A stretch of 64,000 bases of DNA from Symbiodinium natans (taxonomy: Eukaryota > Sar > Dinophyceae > Suessiales > Symbiodiniaceae): positions 96,001-160,000 of the forward strand of contig CAJNDS010002842.1 in the NCBI GenBank assembly GCA_905221605.1, written 5' to 3'. Positions 14,301 to 26,300 of this stretch are shown in pieces (the first letter of the stretch is position 1; the number at the start of each line of letters is the position of its first letter). Below the pieces are notes generated by a model. The model was not told where the DNA came from. It saw only the letters and a list, made by a program, of their open reading frames with translations, and did not search any database. The translations under genes were made by a program, and so were the position numbers.

Positions 14301-17300
14301 TTTAGGGTTTAGTTGAGGACATGGACGGCTCGTCTGGTGCTGCGACATCTAATCATGAGCACCGGAGCCGCTGTGATTGCATCAAGGTGCACACTCCTTC
14401 CCTCGCTGTCGCCGGGAAGTTTAGGGTTTTCCCAGGTCTGCTTGCTCTGCGAAAGCGTATTTAGCCCCTGCTTCCAGGCACATTGATGGCTTTGTTGCAG
14501 GTTGCAACATCTTACCAGAAACGACGCTGCGCCTTTCGCGGCATGCTTCCAAGACAGCACAGCCTCAGCCGCTTGACATATCAGAGCTAAACAGCCGGCA
14601 GGTCGAGTTGTGGGCAGCGGAAAGGATTGAGCGATGCGCAATGGAAGCAGGGAGATGGTGAGATGAAAGTGGCCCCACTGCTTCCGATGAAGTGCGACTT
14701 AAACAAGTCGAAGAACCATCAAAGAAACATGAGAGGAACTTGTCTCGGTGTGTTGTCGCGCGTGATTACGTATGATGCTGTGGCAGTTCTCATATTCTAA
14801 TCAAGTTCTTGCGGTATCTCTTGAAGTTCCCGCTTTCTCCTCACGTTCTCACTTATCTCCCTTCCTTCTAACTTTTGTTCTCACTTTCTCCTTGAATTCT
14901 GACTTTTCGCTCACTTCGCTGCGCATTTTGCCTTGGTAGCCCAGGGTACCCTTTACCCTTTTTTTGGTTCTGGGCTCCCTTATAAAGTAGCCAACCCAAA
15001 CATAGGGCACCCTTACTTTAATATGGTTACTAGGCTACGAAGTTGTGGGGGGCACAAGCGCCGACTGGCTGCCATGTTCTGTTGCCGCGGGAGTGGGTGG
15101 GTTTTTGCGGTTTAGGGATTAGGGTTTAGGGTTTAGGGTTTAGCATTTAGAGTTTAGGGTTTGGGGCAGTTGCAAGGCAGAGGCGCTAGTAGACAGTGCA
15201 GAGTCCCACTCATCGATGGCAACTTGCGGATGTTTCGGGTTATGGGGTTTGGTTACAGAGAGTTTAGGGTTTAGGTTTTGGCCCCCTGATCTTGTGGACC
15301 CACTGTACACTGCCCAAAGCCCACTGACCCCTCCTGGCCCAAGGGGAACGCTCCAGCGCCTCTATACCCTGCAGCGCATCCACAAGGAGGTGGAGGGGTT
15401 TGGGGTTTAGGGTGTAGGGTTTAGGATTTAGGGTTTGGGGGTTTGGGGGTTTGGGGGTTTAGGGTTTAGGGTTTGGGCTTCGGGTTTCGGGCTTTGGCTT
15501 ACCCTTAGGACTTAGGATCTGTAGCAAGGACGCTGATTGTAGGATTTTCCGCGGCCGCAACCTGCTTGCGCCTGAATGTTGGACCCTCTTGAAAGTTGAA
15601 AGGGTTGGTTCCCCCCCTCCCCCAGCCACCGAACAGTGAAAGCCGAGCTGGGCCCGTCTGGAGATTTTGAGCCCTAAACCCCAAACCCTAAGCCCGGGAC
15701 CATACCAAGGGCCCACGGATGTTTAGGGTTTAGGGTTTAGGGTTTAGGGTTTAGGGTTTAGGGTTTAGGGTTTAGGGTTTAGGGTTTAGGATTTAGATTT
15801 CAGGACCACACTAAGGGTCCATATTTTCTAACTTTTGGGGGAACTTCCTGCAAGGTCCGGCCGACGTCCCACATCTACCTCGCCACCCCTCCGCTGACGG
15901 GTGGCAAGGCGCCAACTCCTGGTGTTAAGGTTGGAGGGCTTAGGGTTTAGGGTTTAGGGTTTAGGGTTTAGGGTTTAGGGTTTAGGGTGTAGGGCTTAGG
16001 GCTTGAGTTTTTGCAGGTTCGGGATTTAGGGTTTCAGGATTCAGGATGCTTCTGCAGATGCAGTATCATACTGCAGTTCATTCGACCCTTTACTTGGGGA
16101 CCAAATAAATTCTAAAATTGTGGTCATATCACTACATTATTGTAATCCCAATTAATGTATGTGTGCCATATTGTGCCATAAACCTTTTTAGGGTTCGTTT
16201 GGTCCCCAAGGTTGTTGTGCTTGCGAAGACAGTGTAGCTTTGTTACTATAGGGGTTTTGGTGTGCTCCGTTTCTTAGCCTGTGCTTAGTAGGGTTGCTTG
16301 TTGCAGGCTGTTGGATGAAACTTGCTTGACCTTGCATCTTCAACCCGAAAGCCCTAAATCCTTACATTTTCCTGGCTACATGGCAGGTGCGACGATTGCG
16401 GGTGTAGGCTTGATATGTGTGTAGAGCGTAAGGCACACACCGAAGCCCTCAACCCTCAACAGCAGGGTTTAGGGTTAGGTTTCAGGTCCCTAAACCCTAA
16501 GCCCCTAAACCCCTAATCCCCTCATCCCCTAAAAACCCTAGTTAAAGTGGGGTTCAGGGTTTAGGGGCCAGCCATCCACGAATCTTGGATATGGCATTGA
16601 AGCACGTACCAGGTTCCGACGTCGGAGCTTCTCATGCGGGCGTTGTTCCTGTCCCGCCGTTGCCCCAGATGGTCTTGGGCTGAAGGGTTCGGTTTTCTGC
16701 GGTTTAGAGCATTTGGGCTTATGGGGCAAGTACCCCTATACTAAACCCTAAACCCCCAACCCTAGGCCCTAAACCCGTTTCCTAAACCCATAGGCCCTGG
16801 ACCCGAAACCCTAAACAAACCCTGTAAGCCTTAGCTGGGTTTGGGTTCCAGGGCTGAGTGCTCTGCGGAGATCTCGGGACGTCTCACGGGGAGACTTGAG
16901 TTGGGCCTTGTGGAAGCACTCTCTTGTTTTTGGGCAGGGGGGGGGGGGGGGGGGGAGGGTTTAGGGTTTAAGGTTTAGGGTTTTGGGTTTAGGGTTTAGT
17001 TAGGGTTGAGGGTTTCGGGTTTCGGGTTTAGGGTTTACGGAGGGAAAGACCACGTTAATTACAGAGTTTGTGGTGTTTTTCTTGGTGGAGGGGGGTGCAT
17101 GTTGAGACTACAAGGTTTGTTTTTCGCGTTTGGGGTCGGATTGTGTAGGGTTTCTTGGGTTTTTTTGGGGGCTTGCAAGGTTCGGGGTTGAGTAGCGCCC
17201 AGCCTGAACCTTGTTCGGTGTTGCCTTGATCGGAGGTCTCAGTTGTCGGGAGCTACTATGATGATATCAGATTGTGTATGTATGTAAAATCTAAACCCTA

Positions 17301-20300
17301 AGCCCTAAACCCTTAACCCTAGGCCCTAAACCAAAACGAAAGCCCCAAATCAGATCTACACGTTGATCATGTGCGATATAGGGCTTTGATCAAGTCCCCA
17401 GTTCATAGGAGCTCAGACTGGTAGGCCCTTATTCCCTTGTTGTAGGGTTTCGGGTTAGGGTTTAGGGTCTAGGCTAACTAGGACCCAGACGACCCAGAGT
17501 AGGCCCTGATACCCTTTTTTTCCCCCTTATAGGCCCTTTAAACCAAAAAGGGCACCTTGCTAGGTTACTCTTGGGTCGAATATATGCTAGGGTAGTTACA
17601 AGGTCCCTTAATATCGTGAAGCTGCTGCATTGAAGTAGACAACACATTCTGTGCGCAGTGCCGTTAGCAGTGTTGATTGTGTTGTGATGTTGTATGAAGA
17701 ATCTGAGGACGATCCAACACTGTGATGAAGATGCAACAATCCAACGGACAATGCACCGGGATGCACTTACCAGGATGGGCTATTCCCTATAATCCCTTAA
17801 AATGCCCTTTACAGGGTTCATTATGGGGATTACAAGGCCAAATAGCTCATCCTGGCAAAGGTGGGTTCAGAACGAAGTGAAATACCTTCGCAAAAATGAC
17901 CGGGCTAGCTACTTGAAGATGATGAACATGTTAGTGAGGGGCCGAATGCAATGGCAGTGGCAATGGCGTACTTTTTTTGACGGGTTCTGATGTAGGGCAT
18001 ATAAGGGGTAAGACAAGTGGTCCCCGTTCAAGGGCCAACTGCCCTATGGTAGCAGATGCCCTAAACCCTAAACTTACAGCCTAAACCCTACACCCTACAC
18101 CCTAAACCCTAAACCCGAAACCCTAAACCCTAAACCCCAAGAAAGATGCTGAGGCGTGGATAAGGACTCTTTCAGTGGAAGCTTGACGGACAGCCTGGAC
18201 GTGGCCTTCGAGGAGGTGGAGCACGCCTCGCGCCCGATTGGGAACCCGATGGGTTTTACCCAAACCCCTGAGCCCTTGGGTTTAGGGTTTAGGGTTTGGG
18301 GTTTGGGGTTTGGGGTTTGGGGTTTAGGGTTTGGGGTTTGGGGTTTGGGGTTTGGGGTTTATGCAAGACATCGCATCCGATGATACAGAAGCACTCGACT
18401 CTTGGAGCCACTACGGTAACGACTAAGTCATACAGACAGAGATCAATATCGGGCCTGTCTGTGGGCCTTCTTAGCTGATTTCCACTTCAGATGGATCACC
18501 AATCTGTAAAGGGCAATCCAGTAAAGGGAGTTTCGTATTGAAAGGATGACGTACTGCTTTCCAGTAGCCCCCTCCTGTCAAAATTGACTGGACCTGATGA
18601 AAGAAGGACCCATCCAATGACCTCCGTGGTCTGAAACGAATTCCAGGCACCTGTACTCTGACACCCACTCTCAAGAGAAAAGTATCCTGCACAATTGAAA
18701 TACCAGCACCAATGACATGGGGCATCTCTTGGGGCACTCCTGCCGCACACCCACAGACGTGCTACTCATCTATGCCAAGACCCCAGCTTGAACAAGTACG
18801 AGGAAGATTCGGACTTTCAAGGCTTCCAAGCCATCTTCACAGGCTTCAGTATGGTCGGGAGCAGATCCCAGTGCATGAAGCGACAAGCTCCGGCCTTGGC
18901 AGAGTCCTGCGACGTCTTCGGGACCAGACCAAGATACCGGAGGCAAAGGCACTAGCCCAGGAGTTCCTGACGAAGTGGAGCCAGGGAAGCAGGCCCCTAA
19001 ACCCTAAACCCTTAAAAACCCCCATAAGAGTAAGAAGCCGGGTGCCGACAGCCTTACAGGCTGGCCCTAAACCTTGAAAATGTTCCCCCTTATACTAGCA
19101 GTCCTTAATAAGGATGACAGTACCCCCTAGTATAACCTCTATGCAGGACTGGTAGTATAAGGGGGAACATCCCGACCTAAACCCATCCAACTGCAGACTA
19201 AAAAAACATCCGGATGCCTAAAACTGCAACCCCTTACAGTACTCCCGGAGTCCCAGACCGTTTCAGGTTTAGGGTTTGTATAGGGTTAGGGTTAGGGATA
19301 GGGTTTAGGGTTTAGGGCGCTTCAGACCCTAAGTCACCAACCTTTTACCACAAACCCGAGACCCTAAACCTACTCAACCCCCGAGCAACAAGATGCACGG
19401 CAAGCTGCACCCCTAAACCCTGAACCGTAAACCCTAAACCCCGCGCAAAACCCTATTCCAACTATTCAGGCCCTGCGTTACAGGGTTTTGGGTTTTGGGT
19501 TTAGGCTTTCGGGTTTTGGGGCTCAGACGTGAATAAGCATGAACCCTAAACCCTAAACCCTAAACCCTAAACCTTAAACCCTAAACCCTAAACCCTAAAC
19601 CCTAAACCCTAAACCCTAAACCCTAAACCCTAAACCCTAAACCCTAAACCCTAAACCCTAAACCCTAACCCTGAACCCTGAACCCTAAACCCTGAACTTG
19701 AACCTTGAACCCTGAACCCTAAACCCTAAACCCTACACCCTAAACCCTAAATCCTAACCAACTCAGGCCATGCTGGATCCTCGTGTGGCCAAGTTCGGTG
19801 CTGCCCTGAGCAGAGATCTGGTGTTAGGGTTTCCCTACACTCACAACCCAAAACCCTTCTGCTTGGGGTTATAGCTAAGGGGTTTCGGGCACACGTTTTC
19901 GGGTTTGCTTTTGATTGGAAGTCGAAGCCTGCTCATACCTCGACTTTCCTCACCCTAAACCCTAAACCCTAAACTGCAATTATGAAGGCTACTCTTTAAA
20001 CGGCCATCGGCATGCTTTAAGATGCTTTTAGGAAGTATCGGAGTGTCTTTTCACGTCCCCATTCACCGGGCCGCCCCAATTCAACAAACTCTTCTTCGGC
20101 TTGACCCCTGGACCATAAAAACCTAAACCCTAGGAACCCTAAGCCCTAAACCCTAAACCCTAAGCCCTAAGCCCTAAACCCTAAACCCTAAACCCTAAAC
20201 CCTAGCCCTAAGGTCCCTCCATCACCAGCCGCATCTTTGTGCACTTCGTCAGCGAGCTGGACATGGAGCCTGGAGCTCAGAATGCGCAGGTTTACTCCCC

Positions 20301-23300
20301 TAAACCCCTAATATGAACCTCCCCCTTCCCCCCCCCACACCCCCTAAATTTGGGTTTAGGGTTTGGTGTTTAGGGTTTAGGGATTATAGTTCTGTTGTAG
20401 TTTATGGGGGGTATATGTTATTAGGCGGTAGGGGGGATGAGGGGATCATATTCGGAGGGGGGGGGATTAAGTATTGGGTTTGGGAAAGGGAGTCCGGAGC
20501 CTAGAGGGTTTAGGGTCTTTAGGGTTTAGGGTTTAGGGTGTAAGGTTTAGGTTGAGTTGAACCTCCCCCCTGCCCCCCCACAGCAGCCGCGTCCTGGTAC
20601 AAGCCCTCGGCATTCGCCATATGAGGTTGCCTCTGCCTAGAACCTAACCGACAAATCCGCAATGAATCGTAGCCAACTTTGCACCACACTTCTCAGATCT
20701 CAGAACCCGAAGGCCTAAGCCCCAAACGCACCCCTAAACCCTAAGCCCTAAACCCTAAACCCTAAACCCCACACCCCAAACCCCAAAGCCTAAGCCCGAA
20801 CGCACTCGACCAGGCTCGGAGAGCTCGAGCAGCGCTTCACTGACACCATCAGCAGCCATGTCGGGTCGTAGACTCAGAGACGGTTTAGGGTTTAGGGTGT
20901 AGGGTGTAGGGTTTAGGGTTCAGGGTTGAGGGTTTAGGGTCTGGAAGGATTGTTATTCAAGGGACTACAGGAGGGACCCTTATGGGGGACCCTAGGGGTT
21001 ATTTGGGGGTTATTTAGGGGCTACTAAGGTATATAGGGACTAGAAAAGTAGGTATATACAGGGGTGCAAGAAGGGGAATAAGATGAAGGGTCCCTTCTAG
21101 GGGTCCCTCCTTATACCCCTTAGGTTACAGTATTTTAGTGGTGCAGGAAGGGGACCCCCATATTCTTGATTTGCCCCTTTTCGGACGGGCCTTTCCCCCT
21201 TTTTCTCCCCCTGTCATTGCCCCAAATTCCCAAGGGCAGAGAAATCTCCGAAGTCTTCATGCTTCTAATGCAACAGGGGGGGGCAAGTAAATGACACCCA
21301 AAACTTTCCCCCCCGACCCTGAAGGGAAAGCCCTCGAGCCCACACCCTAAGGCCCAAACCCTAAACCCTGAACCCTAGAAGCAGCTTGGAGAATCTGATC
21401 CTATGGGGCCCAGGCCCATACTAAACCCTAAAGCCCAAAAGCTCTAAAGACCCAAAGCCCTAGAGCCCTGAAGCCCAAATCCCTTGAACACTAGACACCC
21501 TGAAGCCAAAGCCCCAAACCCTAAACCCTCAACCCTAAACCCTAAACCCTAAACCCTAAACCCTAAACCCTAAACCCTAAACCCTAAACCCTAAACCCTA
21601 AACCCCTTCCAAGTGCGAGCCTTTGACCAGCCCCGACACTTGGTCTGGGGCTTCAGGGCTTTAGGGGCTGCAGGGCTTGGCGGGGTTTGGGGTTCAGGGT
21701 ACAGGGCTTAGGGTTTTCGGCACTTGCAACGAGTACGCTCAGAAAGGTCAGCAGAAGGATGACAGCAACAGGACACAGATTGCTGATCACGCAAAAAAGG
21801 CTCAAGGCGAAGAGCGGACGGAGCCGAGAAGCAATCGTCAGGGCTCCGCTTGCAGGGCTGAGCCCCCTCCCACCCTTTCCCCCGGCACCCTCCACCCCGA
21901 TGCTCCCAAATTAGGCCCCCTGTTGGGGTCCTTATCGTAAGGGTGATATAAAAAAGGGGGCCCAACAAGGGACCCCGATTTAGAGAACCCTAAACCCTAA
22001 GCCCTAAACTCTGAAAACCTGAACCCTAACCCTAAACCCTACACCCCAAAACCCTAAACCCTAAACCCTAAACCCTAAACCCTAAACCCTACACCCTGCC
22101 CACCGAGAAACGCACACAGGGCATCGAACCCTGGGTGCCCTGAAGAGTTGCATCCTCCCTTGCCCAGGCATCGCGGATCTGAGGTGATCAAGCTCCTGGG
22201 CTGCTCTGGGACTTCTGTAAGCCCTAAACCCTCAACCCTAAACCCTAAACCCTAAACCCTAAACCCTAAAGTCCTCAACCTTAAGCCCTCAACCCTAAAC
22301 CCCTAAACCGTAAAGCCCTCAACCTCAAACCCTTTCTCCCTCTGGATTTCCACAAAAAGAGGGGTACCTCATCGGGGTCCTGATAATGAGGGAATCCTAC
22401 TATGTGGGGGGGTCTACCCCAAACCCTAAAAACCCTAAAACCCTGAACCCCTAAACCCCTAAACCCTAAACCCTACGTTACGTTCGTAAATCCTTAAATG
22501 GCGCAGGCTCTGCATCGACGAGATCGAGTTGAAGGTGCACCGCCGCGCAGGCTGGCTTGTGCTGAGTTTTAGGGTTAGGGTTTAGGGTTTAGGGTTTAGG
22601 GTTTAGGGTTTAGGGTTTAGGGTTTAGGGTTTAGGGTTTAGGGTTTAGGGCAATCCGAGCCAGAATTCGGGTGTGGGGTTGGGGGGGGGGGGGGGGGAGG
22701 GGGCTTCTCTTGTGTGTTCCTGACGCTAAATGGGCAGCTCTAAGTTATGGTCCCTAGTTATGGTCCCTATGTAAAGGGATGTTTAGTCGTCAACAGATCC
22801 ACTGTCTAACCCGCTGTCATGAAAAATACTTGCTCGGGCCCACGCCAGACGAGTCGACGCCCAGATTGGGCTAAGGGCATAGGGCTTTGTAGGGTCCAGG
22901 TTCAGGGCGTAGGGCTCTATAGCGTTTAGGGTTTGGGATTGTAGGTTGCAGGGTTGTAGGGTTTAGGGTTGTAGGACGTGCAGTTTAGGCTGGTGTGGAA
23001 TTTTTTGCTCGCGTCTAGGGATGCAAAGAATGGATAGCCAACCCCGCCGACCCTAAACCCGAAGCCCTAAACTCTAAACCCTAAAGCCTAAACCCAGCCC
23101 TATCCAGTGGCATTGGCCATGTTTCCGGATGAGCCGGCTACGAACCAAACGTCGTGCCAGCACCTGCTGCGAAAGCACGCCTGACGTTATATAGGGCTGA
23201 AGGGACGGCGAACAGTATCTCGAAATGTTTAGTCCTTAGGGTTTTTTGGGCTGCAGGGATGGCAAGCCGCCTTGACAGATCGCGACGGCCGTTGAAACAA

Positions 23301-26300
23301 GAAGGTACTGTAAGTTAGGGTTCAGTGGGGTTTAGGGTGTAGGAGTTCACCAACATAGACCCCCAAATAGTAGGATTGCCTTAAAATACGGCTCGCCATA
23401 AAAGGTACCCCTACCATGTATCTCGTCCAGGCAGTGTCATCGAGACGCTGCGCCTCTCGCTGTCTTCCTTGGGCCAGGATCCTAGCCCGGTTTTGGTCTA
23501 GGGTTTAGGGTTTAGGGTCTAACCCTCTCAACCCTATAGGGCTCATAAACACTATACAGTAAACTCTAATAGCTTATTAATTAAACCTTAAACACAATAA
23601 ACGCAAACCCCTTAAACTATAGCCCCATTTAGACTAATTTTGTATGCTTATTTATCTAAACCCAAGGAAATACTAAACACATTTTGTCATTAAGGGGAGT
23701 ATAGTAAGCCCTTGACCTTTTCACGAATACTTACACTTGTCAGCTTGGGGCGTTGCAGAGATTTGGGTCTTTTGGTGGATGCTCCTCAGGAGTCCACACG
23801 CTAAACTATGGCATGCTACTTAGCACTTACTAGATAGTCATTCGGTAGCCCAGCGGTGCCCTTCACCCGTTTTTGGTTTTGGGTTCCCTGATTAAAAAAA
23901 AAGTAGCCAACCAAGCAAGGGGTACTTTTGTTAGAATCTGGCTACTAGGCTACTAAGGTTACTTTGGGTCCGAAGTGTAGACTATTTAGGTACACATGGA
24001 CCCCTAGGGTTGAAGTTGAGGGTTTGAGGGTTTGGGGGTTTGGGTTTAGGGCAGGGTCCTCGTTTGGGCTTGATTTAGTTTACGTGTGAGTAGTATGACT
24101 CCCCCAGCCTGAAACCCTGAACCTTGCGGCTTATTTATCGGAGCCACTCTACACAAGATCTTTAAAGCCTGTGAAGCCCCTCAAAGATCCCGAAGAGCAC
24201 CCGGCAAAAACCCTAAACCCGAAATCCTAAACCCTGAACCCTGAACCCTGAACCCTGAACCCTGAACCCTAAACCCTAAACCACCCTAAACCCTAAACCA
24301 GAACAGGGAGCTGGACCTCCTGCATCAAGAGTTGCAGTTTGATGCTATCTTATTCCCACTCTTTGAGGGCTTGCTCTTACAAGAACCTCCTTTTACACCA
24401 AAAAGGGCACCCTGGTTGTTCCTTAAAGCCCAAACCCGAAACCCCAGACCCGAAACCCTAAACCCTAAACCCTAAACCCCAAACCCTAAACCCTAAACCC
24501 TAAACCCTAAACCCCAACATGGGCCATGCCGCCCTAAGGTGGTGGCTTCCTGAAGCCGAAGATGCTCCGCGAGTTCCCAGACCCGGTGACCGGCTACCCG
24601 CTTCGCCCCGCGGATGCTCTTAAGGGGATTTCGGTGGAGTTTAGGGTTTAGGGTTTAGGGTTTAGGGTTTAGGGTTTAGGGTTTAGGGTTTAGGGTTTAG
24701 GGTTTAGGGTTTAGGGTTTAGGGTTTAGTGTTTAGGGGAGATTTGAGGGCTTCACTTTCGGGGTTCAGGGGACTGAGGGTCTTTTGTGCTCGAGGGCTGT
24801 TAGGTTCTGGGTTTCCTTATCCTGTTCTAGCTGCTTAGCTGAACGAGGACCGGGAGTAGGCCTTTTTTTGTTTTTTTAGGGTTGCGGTTCCCTTATGATC
24901 CCCTCAAAACCAAAAAGGGTACCCTTTTTTATTCCTAGGTTACTCCCGGGTCTAGTTAAGCTTGCGACTGCATGCAATGTCGGCTTTGTCTACAGTGCGT
25001 GACGACACAGACACAGCGTCACCAAACTGCGAGACCTCCGTCACGCGCCGCTTCAGCCGAATCGTTAAAGCCCCACTTGCCAGCTCTCACTGTCATAGAA
25101 CACGCACGAACGAGCAGAACAAGAACAAGAAGAAGACTGAATAATAATAATAATAATAATATATTACTTTGAACATCCCCACCTTGAGCTGCGTCAAAAA
25201 GAAAGAGCGCAAATAAGATGCTCAAACAAAGACACACTGATTCAAATACGTTTTCTCAGTTTTTGCTTTCAACTGGGGTTGGGCACTCCAGGGACACTCT
25301 GGCACTCCAGGCGGGGTTGGGCACTCCAGGGATGAACGAGGAGTAGCCCGGGCGAGGAGAAGAGTTCCGAGAAGAGTTGAGTTTAAAATCTAATAACCCC
25401 ACACCGAAGGTGGAGAATAAGAAGAAGAAGAATAAGACTAATAAGAAGAATAAGAAGAAGAAACACAAGCATAAGAAGAAGAGTCGCGCGAATCTACGCT
25501 GGGCTCGTGCACGCCCGTTTCCCTCCATGGGTCATGTGAGGCGACTTGCCCAGCCTGCTGCAGTGGCACCCCAAAACTATATCCTGCTTTTGTAGATTGT
25601 AGTTGCTACTACGATTGCTGCCATGAAGTTATGCTTGACAGCGCTGGTTTGAGGGGTCGTTTCGGGTTTAGGGTTTAGGGTTTAGGGCTTGGGGATGTAG
25701 GGATATGTGGAGTTTCTGTCTAAAAAAGGACCTGAGCCTACAAAAAAAGCTTAAGCTTGAGAGCGCACACCCAGGGTGGGAGGCCGCCAAGGAAGGGGCG
25801 GCCATCAGCCCGTCCGACCATCCGCATGCCGGAGTCTGAGTGGGCTTGGGATGGTTTAGGGTTTAGGGTTAGGGTTCAGGGTTTAGGGTTCAGGGTTTAG
25901 GGTTTAGGGCTTACGGTTTAGGGTTTAGGGTTTCGGAATAAAGCTGGACTTTGAGGTGGGATGTTGCGGGGTTTGAGGGCTTAAGAGGCTTGTGGGTTTG
26001 ATGGGTTGCGGGTTAGGGAAGATTCTGGCAGGATTTTAGGGGTTCATACCCCTCCGAAAACCCCAAACCCACCCCAATCCCCTTTCCCGAAGACCCTGGA
26101 AGACCCCTATAAGCCTCAACGAATTACAGTCAGGCCCCATCAAAGCCCTTTAACGATGATATCCCTAAGCCCTAAACCCTACTTAAGCCCCTAAACCACA
26201 AAGAACCGTCCAACTCAAAGCCCTGAACCCTCAGCCGGCCTGAACCCCCCCCTATAAGGCCCTAAAAGATGAGGATCACCTAATCTACCCTATCTTACAA

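Larger units (their letters stand above)
16656..18153 (+). other. Long intron
   Basis: Contains a G22 tract at 16936-16957, TTTAGGG-like repeats, a family B element at 17479, a palindromic element at 17769 and CCCTAAA repeats before the next exon. The open frame 17862-17990 is unrecognised. Confidence 0.5.

Noticed and set aside
14309-14641. 110-codon minus-strand open frame
   Set aside because: No motif seen, contains a piece of TTTAGGG-like sequence, and no repeat-flanked exon layout.
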